In this document: positions 57,956 through 64,000 of the stretch, piece by piece
How positions within the stretch are numbered: position 1 is the first letter of the stretch
Layout of the letters: each line of letters opens with the position of its first letter
NCBI RefSeq assembly: GCF_049243985.1
Contig: NC_135379.1
Location: forward strand, 26,361,001 to 26,425,000
Origin: Paroedura picta
Lineage: Eukaryota; Chordata; Lepidosauria; Squamata; Gekkonidae
Direction of reading: 5' to 3'
Length of the DNA: 64,000 nt
Position numbers and translations under genes: made by a program
Notes under the pieces: generated by a model
Told to the model about the DNA's origin: nothing
The model's database searches: none
What the model saw: only the letters and a program-made list of their open reading frames with translations

Positions 57956-60142
57956 CCCCCCCCCCCCGTTGAAAATCCCAGAGTATTTTTCAGAAGGGCT
58001 TTTATGCTGATCCATCCAAATGCCATTCCTTCAGCAGTTATGAAGGATAGATTCTGTGCCTCTGGTTTAAAGAAAATGTTTACTATTGATCATATTCTCT
58101 TTGAATGCTCTAATTGATGTTAGACATCAATTGATATTTCCATGCTTGGAAAGAATTTTGTGTCTGTGAAGGCTAACGTTTTGTGCTTGCTAAGTGACAA
58201 GGAACAACAAATGTCTCTGCAGATGCCTATGACCTTTTCATTTCCCATCACATTCAGATGAAGATTTCAGAAATTCTTCCTCATGCCCACATCAAGTTTC
58301 AGGAAGATGGGGGAAAGCATCAGTGACAGAGCCCATGTCTTGCATGCAGAAGATTCCTCACTGGTGTCTCCAGTTACAGAACATCAAGTAGCTGGTATTT
58401 CTTTGCCAGTAGCTGTAGAGAGTTGCAGTTCTGAATAGATGATATGGACCTAGGTGAACCAATGGTCTGAGTTGGTATGAAGCTCAGAAAGCCAGAACTG
58501 AAATTTCAGATTAAGGCCACACTACCAAATTTCTCTACATAGAATCAAGCGCATGCAGAGGGTCTGCAGTTATCTCTATGTTTGTGGCATCTGGAAAATA
58601 TTCATTTATAACAAGCAAGATGGCTATTTGCCCATAAAATAAGCTGATGTCAAGCCAATCAACCATGGTATAGATTGCACACATTCCTCATAACATCTGA
58701 AGTCATCTAGTTTAGAACCTTTGATAGTGAGAAACCAACTAACTGTAAGTTCTTAAAGCACTTGCCTATAGACACCAGAATTAGTTAACTTGCAGGTTTG
58801 TGTGAGCTCCAAGGGGAGGAAGGAATACCAATTTCATGATATACCATGTTTGTGCTGCTCATCACGAACAACCCCCAGTTGGTTACTACGTTTACATTCG
58901 GGCTGTGCTTACCACAGAGATGAAATTAACTCATATTCAGGTGTACATACCTGCACACATGATCATCTAGAACAGAAAAAAATAGATATGGGAATTAGAC
59001 AAATATTTTTTTAACATCCCTATTTTTAAATGTTTATGATCGGAAGCAAGCTTTAGGACACCTGCATAATCTGAAGATGGCACTGTGAGAAATTTAGCAT
59101 CTGAAAATCAAATAGGTAACCTATGTTCTAAGGTTTACAGGAGTTCAGTGCATAGCATGTTGTGTTATGCTGTATATAGATGATGGATGGATGGATATGT
59201 CCTGATAATTCTAGATGGGGCTAATCTTACACATGTTACAGCCCCATCATGCGAACCATCTTTTCATTAAGTCATTGTTCTGTGTGACTGTTGCATTTAA
59301 AAGAAAGAAAAAGCATGGGGCCCAACTGCTTCGGTCTATCCTCCAGAAGTTGCCACTTCTCCCCAGCTGCTTAGTTGTATTTCTGAGGCTACATGCAGTT
59401 TCCAGAATGGGACTGGAATACATAAAGGTTGGCTGAATCAACAAACAGTTGCAAAATTGCTGCTTTCTCATATGGGGCTGAAATGGAAAGGCCCTGAATA
59501 TTGTTTCAAATCAGTCTCCTTATCGCTTAACTTCTCCTATAGTAGAGCCCGCTCTCATTGGCAACATAAAACTTCACATCAAAAGCACAGCTCGACCCTT
59601 AGCAGGTGCTCTCTATGGTAAGTTGCAACTAGTACAGTCAGCTGCTGGAATGCTCTTCCCATTAGACAGAGTATTGGATGATCAAACCAAAGAGTCCAGG
59701 TCACACTTCAATCTGTTCTGTCCCATAATAGGATTATTATTTGTGTCACATCCATGAAATGGAAATTTAAGCAGTTGAAGATACAAATCAAGCATATGGG
59801 ACAGACTTGGAAACGACCATTAACAGAACTTTGAAACAAAATTTATAGCGTGCGCAGAACACATTTAAATAGATGATTGGCACATAAACATTTGTATTTT
59901 TTTTCTTTAGGGGGCCTACATTAGAAAAACATCTGCAAGAAACTCTGATGCATATTCCTGAATCAGAAGAAAGAACAAAAGACTGAAAGGACCAAAAAGA
60001 AAGCAAACTTTTTGTCTACAATCCTAAGAATACTTTCAATACATGTAAGCTCCACTGAAGAGAATGGGACTTACTTCTGAGTAAACATGCTTAAGGTTTA
60101 TTTAATTTATTTATTTAAAACATTTATTAACTGCCTTTTTAC
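57956..60142. other. Mostly unrecognised
   Basis: A C-run at 57,957-57,967. At 60,050-60,095 'gggacttacttctgagtaaa' is a phrase common in lizard repeats. The remainder is unrecognised. Confidence 0.4.
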
Positions 60143-61035
60143 CTTATACTAAAGCCTGTTGCATGCTGTTATGCAATGTGTGCTAGCTAGTAGTTTGATG
60201 TGGGGTTTGTGCACTTGGAAGTTGGCAACCCTAAGAGGAGGTCTCTCTGTGCACAACAGTCCTGACCCAAGTCAGGTTCATGCACACCTAGGAAGCGTGG
60301 AATTCCAGAATGAACATGCACCTATCTGGCAACTTTTACAATCCAGGGGAACATTTCAAACCCTGGGGTAGCCAATCTCCAGGTGAGGCTGGAAGAGCTC
60401 CTGGAATTACAGTTCATCTCCAGTCTATAAAGATCAGTTCCCCTGGTAAAAAATGTCTAGTTTGGAGGGTGGACAGGCTTTTTGTGCAGAAGAAACTTTT
60501 GAAGCTTACCACACAGGTTGTTGTGGAGATGAAACACTTGAGGCCTACTGCATGGGATTGTTGTGCAGATGAAACAGGAGGCAAAAGAATCTCTGCAACA
60601 GCATCCAGTTTCATCTACACAACAGCCTTGCATGGTAGTCCTCAAATGGTGAGAGGGTTGTGGAAAAGAGATGCATGGCTTGGCTGCATTTGCCCTCCAG
60701 TAGCGAAGCTGGCCACAGCAGTATTTTAAGTGAGAAGGGGCTTTTCTGTGACCTTCCTGTCAACCAACTGTTAAGCGGAAGGGGAAAGCTTCCCCCTCTC
60801 AAAAGTAATATACATCCATGGCCATAGATTCCCTTGCATTGCTCTTAGAAATGCCTCCCTGCCTCCAGTCTGGCTCCTAGAGGTTTCTTCACAGCAGGCC
60901 TGAAGGGAGGGGGTGTGTGGGGAATACTGAGCAAGAGCAGCAATTGGCCCTGGGAGAAGGGAGATTCCACCAATAGGAGTCTTTGGAACCTTCAGCATGT
61001 TGTCAGAAGTATGAATCACTCTTTGTGTATATAGA
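60143..61035 (-). mobile_element. Helitron H4
   Basis: Aligns with H3 over about 640 bp, including the GTTGTTGTGSAGATGAAAC blocks. The minus-strand 5' end is A|TCTATATACACAAAGAGTG (at 61,035), the classic Helitron TC start after A. The 3' end at 60,143 has the family hairpin, but the CTRR tetranucleotide has decayed to TAAG. It carries about 150 bp (60,796-60,945) absent from H3. No RepHel helicase is present, so it is non-autonomous. Confidence 0.65.
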
Positions 61036-61058
61036 TGATACTAGCAAATAAGCCCGCT

Positions 61059-61392
61059 GTTGTCTGAATACAGCGGGCTCTAGGCTCCCCCCCCCCCCAG
61101 CGGAGCAGCCTACTGAAAGTGGCTTGCCGCTGCCACTAAGCGTCCTTCTCCCGCCTGTCACCCAGCGAACCTCGCCTCATCAAGCAAGGACGCAGGGCCT
61201 GCTGCGCGGCCTGTGCGCCTACTCCGCGGGGCGGGGAGAAGAGCCTGAGGAGCCCTCGACGACCGGACACGCCAGCCGGAAGGACGGACCTCAGAGGGGG
61301 AAGGAGAATGCCTCCGCTCTTCCTCCCTGCTCCACTTTCGGTAGGCTGCTCCGCTGGGGGGGGAGCAAATAAGCCCGCTGTATTCAGACAAC
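61059..61392. repeat. Inverted arms inside Helitron H5
   Basis: 61,059-61,122 and 61,332-61,392 are inverted copies sharing GTTGTCTGAATACAGCGGGC, a C-run, and AGCGGAGCAGCCTAC then gaaagtgg. They bracket about 210 bp of CpG-rich sequence. The inner arm recreates a second Helitron-like 3' hairpin. Confidence 0.85.
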
Positions 61393-61647
61393 GGGTGCGG
61401 GGGCTTCAGGGGCGGAGCGGACGTCTCCGGCAGCGCCGCTGACGGGGCTGCGAGCGTTGCCGGCGCTGCCACCGCCGCAGAAGCCTCTTCCTGCTGCGTG
61501 CGTGCTGGCGGCTCCGGCGCTGGTCCCGCTGGCGGCGGCGGCTTGTAGTGTTGTCCTGACGGCCCCACGGGCTTCGGGGCGGCGAGCAGATCGTTGGCGG
61601 GAGGCAAGTGCGGCGAGCGGCTCCGCGTGGATGTTGTAGGAGGCGGC

Positions 61648-61970
61648 GGGAGGCGCTTCGCGCCTCCCGACGCGCCAGTCCGCCGGGCAGGGAGCACCCG
61701 CCAGCCTCGCTACGAGCGGCTGGCGGGTGCTCCCTTGCCGGCGGCCTCCTGACGCGTCAGGCCGGCGGCAAAGGAGCTGTGCGCGGCTCGCAGTTGCTCG
61801 GGGCTGGAAATCGGAGGGACCAATCGGCAGGCGCTTTGCGCCTGCCGATTGGTCCCTCCGATTGTCTTTCCAGAGGAAGGGTCCAATCTGGACCCTTCCT
61901 CATCACGGACACATCCCGCCCCAGAACCCCTTACCCTTTTATATAATCCGTGGCGCCCATGGCGCCACGG
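61648..61970. repeat. Row of five perfect hairpins
   Basis: Stems: 9 bp (61,648-61,668, loop TTC), 16 bp (61,690-61,705 with 61,719-61,734), 26 bp (61,809-61,834 with 61,838-61,863, loop TTT), 12 bp (61,873-61,884 with 61,890-61,901), and 10 bp (61,948-61,970, loop CAT). The 14-bp palindrome CCTGACGCGTCAGG also lies at about 61,748. Confidence 0.95.
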
Positions 61971-61982
61971 GCGGTGTTAAGA

Positions 61983-62393
61983 TGATGATATGTTTCCTGT
62001 GTATAACTCTGCCGAATGATAAATAAATAGCCTGCTTGTTCAAGGAAAGCAGGCAAAGAGTTTGGGCAAAGCTTGAATTAGGCAGTGGCATAGTTTATAC
62101 TTATTCTGTACCGTCTCACATTATTGGCTGAAAAAACAATGTAAAAATGAAAGCTTCCAGAGTTAAGAGTTTGTTGTCCAAAACTAGGACCTATTCCCCT
62201 GCCCTCCATTCTTTATCATTATGATTTTTAGGCAACATGGTCAATAGGGAAAGGGTAGTTACAGCATCAACATCTCTTTTCAGAAGTGCTTATTTCGATT
62301 ACTTGAATTAAACGGCTGAAGGAGAATAAGGGAATATGGTGGCTGGCTGAAACGCAAGGAAGAACCACTGATCAGATGAGAATATTCACTAGT
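61983..62393. other. Unrecognised stretch
   Basis: No feature recognised. Confidence 0.4.
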
Positions 62394-62490
62394 AAAAGGT
62401 AAAGGTATCCCCTGTGCAAGCACCGAGTCATGTCTGACCCTTGGGGTGACGCCCTCCAGCGTTTTCATGGCAGACTCAATACAGGGTTTA
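62394..62490 (-). mobile_element. Sauria SINE 3' fragment
   Basis: Minus-strand copy of the last 95 bp: 'aaaggtaaaggtatcccctg' and 'tgtctgacccttggggtgac' then the complement of 'ccatgaaaacgct'. The head is missing. Confidence 0.88.
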
Positions 62491-63048
62491 TACTCAGTTT
62501 ATATTAGCTTATATTTGCAACATCAATTAGACACTCCTTCTGAAGGAACAGCACCGAAACATTGATCACAGTGTCTGTGCCAAGTGACTTAGTCGTTAGT
62601 TTTTGTACTAAATCAAGCAAAGTTTAGGATTAGAAACCTCTGCAATCACATGTTGCAGTTCTAGAGGTCTATTCTTAGAAAATATAGATTGCAAAAGGAC
62701 TTTCCAAAACTTCATTCAGGTTGGCTTTTAAGAAAACAAAGCAAAAACTCATTTGCACAAAGATGTTTCCTCGTCCCTGATCCATAATTACTTTTAATTC
62801 AGCAACAGAAAGAAGTAAGAATTCATGTTTCCAAAAAAAACCCTCCCAAACACTAGAATGTGTGTCACGTAATGCTGCCACCAAAAATAAACTACTCCAA
62901 GACACTGAAATCAGAATTCTGGGGACTATAATGGTCCTCAAAGGCTCTAGCAGAGCCAAAAATAGTTGGACATTGCTGAATATTACCAAATCTGAATACT
63001 ACACCAGTATTGGGATTGAGGAATATCAGGAAATACCAGTATTTTTCA
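62491..63048. other. Unrecognised stretch
   Basis: No feature recognised. Confidence 0.4.
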
Positions 63049-63058
63049 TGTTCAATAT

Positions 63059-63379
63059 TTGTTGTTGTTGTTATGTGCGAAGTCGTGTCCGACCCATCGT
63101 GACCCCATGGACAATGATCCTCCAGGCCTTCCTGTCCTCTACCATGCCCCGGAGTCCATTTAAGTTTGCACCTACTGCTTCAGTGACTCCATCCAGCCAC
63201 CTCATTCTCTGTCGTCCCCTTCTTCTTTTGCCATCGATCGCTCCCAGCATTAGGCTCTTCTCCAGGGAGTCCTTCCTTCTCATGAGGTGGCCAAAGTATT
63301 TGAGTTTCATCTTCAGGATCTGGCCTTCAAAGGAGCAGTCAGGGTTGTTCTCCTCTAGGACTGACCGGTTTGTTCGCCT
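63059..63379 (-). mobile_element. Bov-B LINE 3' end
   Basis: A 321-bp minus-strand fragment with KYFGHLMRRKD, GKRRRGRQRMRW and GRTRLRT and a (GTT)n tail. A 10-bp target duplication TGTTCAATAT flanks it (63,049-63,058 and 63,380-63,389). Nearly identical in sequence to the 20,533 copy. Confidence 0.93.
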
Positions 63380-63589
63380 TGTTCAATATACCCTACATGA
63401 AAAATATTGAGGGAGGGGACAGATTGTACACCCCTAAGTCACACACATAATCCTTTACTATCTTGATGCATTTTATTAAGGGGCTAGGATTAGAAGGTAT
63501 GCTTCAAAACGGCAATAAATCAATTGATCAGTAGTTTGCGAGCAAGCTATTTGTTCTATAATTTAACACAACCTTGCTTTTCATGTATT

Positions 63590-64000
63590 AGAAAACAAAA
63601 ATGTAAGTAACAACATTAAAAGACATAAACAAAAGCCAAACACTAATACAAACTAAAACAAGGGATAAAAAACCCACACACATTAAACCAACTGCAGAGA
63701 TTCAAAACAAACATGAAGATTAAAACCTCAGCCAAACCGACCCAAGCAGTTTATCCTCTGAAATAAAACTCCCTTGCAGGCCTGCCTACGTGCTGCCAAT
63801 GAAGGTGCCCTCTATAGTACACTATAGAGTCTATACCTACTGCGGCAGGCTATCCCAGTGGAGCAGAGCTGCCACTAAGAAGGCCCCGTAATGTAGCTCT
63901 TGCCATATGCCCTGTCCTAAGCATGGGCAGAGCAAGGAGGAGACTGTCTGAAAAGCATAACCGGCATAGAAGAGCGTATCAGATGTTGTTTAATGGCTAT
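63590..64000 (-). mobile_element. L2-like LINE 3' end, continues beyond window
   Basis: On the minus strand fragments of the L2 C-terminus can be made out ('ggccttcttagtggcagctc', 'agggcaccttcattggcagc', 'caagggagttttatttcaga'), followed by an A/T-rich 3' UTR. Broken frame. The family assignment rests on resemblance to the 19,443 element. Confidence 0.5.

Larger units (their letters stand above)
61041..61982 (-). mobile_element. Helitron H5, CpG-rich
   Basis: The minus-strand 3' end is a perfect 9-bp hairpin (GCCCGCTGT, loop, ACAGCGGGC) then TTATTTGCTAG and T, exactly the Helitron pattern. The 5' end is either A|TCTTAACACC at 61,982 or the TTATATAAAAGGG block near 61,947. Both follow A. It is extremely GC- and CpG-rich and full of hairpins, unlike its AT-rich surroundings. 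No helicase. Frames of 112-179 codons on both strands follow from composition and are not accepted as genes. Confidence 0.65.

Noticed and set aside
61053-61085. The hairpin plus tCTAG on the plus strand, considered as a plus-strand Helitron end
   Set aside because: Only 1 nt separates hairpin and CTAG in that reading, and homologous sequence in the family lies on the other side. The minus-strand reading, with 7 nt then CTAG|T, fits better.
61158-61697. 179-codon minus-strand frame rich in proline, alanine and serine
   Set aside because: The CpG-rich DNA of Helitron H5 has few stops in any frame. Frames exist on both strands over the same span, and none matches a known protein.

Overview
The window looks like a non-coding stretch (gene desert or large intron) from a squamate reptile nuclear genome. 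The evidence is the repeat content: tRNA-derived Sauria SINEs, Bov-B (RTE) LINE pieces ending in a bold (AAC)n tail, 5S-rRNA-derived SINEs, CR1 and L2-like LINE 3' ends, several hAT MITE families with 8-bp target duplications, and Helitrons. Several of these families are typical of lizards and geckos, but the genus cannot be told from the sequence alone. I found no supported host protein-coding exon. The only long open frame that is clearly protein-coding is the reverse transcriptase end of a young Bov-B copy (20,614-21,852). I also saw no LTR or virus-derived element.

Layout. 1-6.6 kb: mostly unrecognised AT-rich sequence. 6.6-8 kb: a Helitron end abutting a truncated hAT MITE, a LINE tail, and a 502-bp TA-flanked DNA transposon. 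10.9-12.06 kb: a long inverted-repeat (foldback) element split in its left arm by a Bov-B tail. 13-18.5 kb: a Sauria SINE and three hAT MITEs. 19.4-24.6 kb: an L2-like LINE end, the 1.33-kb Bov-B copy, a MITE, a Helitron 3' end, another Bov-B tail and a CORE/MIR-like SINE. 25-30 kb: SINE fragments, a CCAAT-rich hairpin patch and MITEs. 31.4-33.1 kb: a 78-bp direct duplication bracketing an L2 tail, a two-phase pentanucleotide array and a hAT element, ending in a perfect 22-bp hairpin. 36-42 kb: MITEs, SINEs, a compound tetranucleotide array and a decayed Tip100-like hAT transposon with a SINE inserted in its transposase. 43-46.7 kb: a U6 snRNA pseudogene, a CR1 end, a 900-bp CpG-rich DNA transposon candidate, a Helitron and SINEs. 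49-57 kb: hAT remnants, 5S and CORE-like SINEs, and a 171-bp tandem dimer. 60.1-62 kb: two Helitrons lying head-to-tail with 5 bp between them, the second CpG-rich and built of perfect hairpins. 62.4-64 kb: Sauria SINE and Bov-B tails and an L2-like LINE end running off the window.

How the parts relate. Bov-B supplies the retrotransposition machinery that the Sauria SINE (Bov-B-like 3' end) is known to borrow. L2/CR1-type LINEs probably did the same for the CORE-like SINE. The non-autonomous hAT MITEs depend on transposases such as the decayed one at 40.4-42.0 kb. The most unusual structures are the Helitron pair at 60.1-62 kb, the MITE family carrying paired ZNF143/THAP11-like motifs, the U6 chimera, and the 78-bp duplication with its hairpin.
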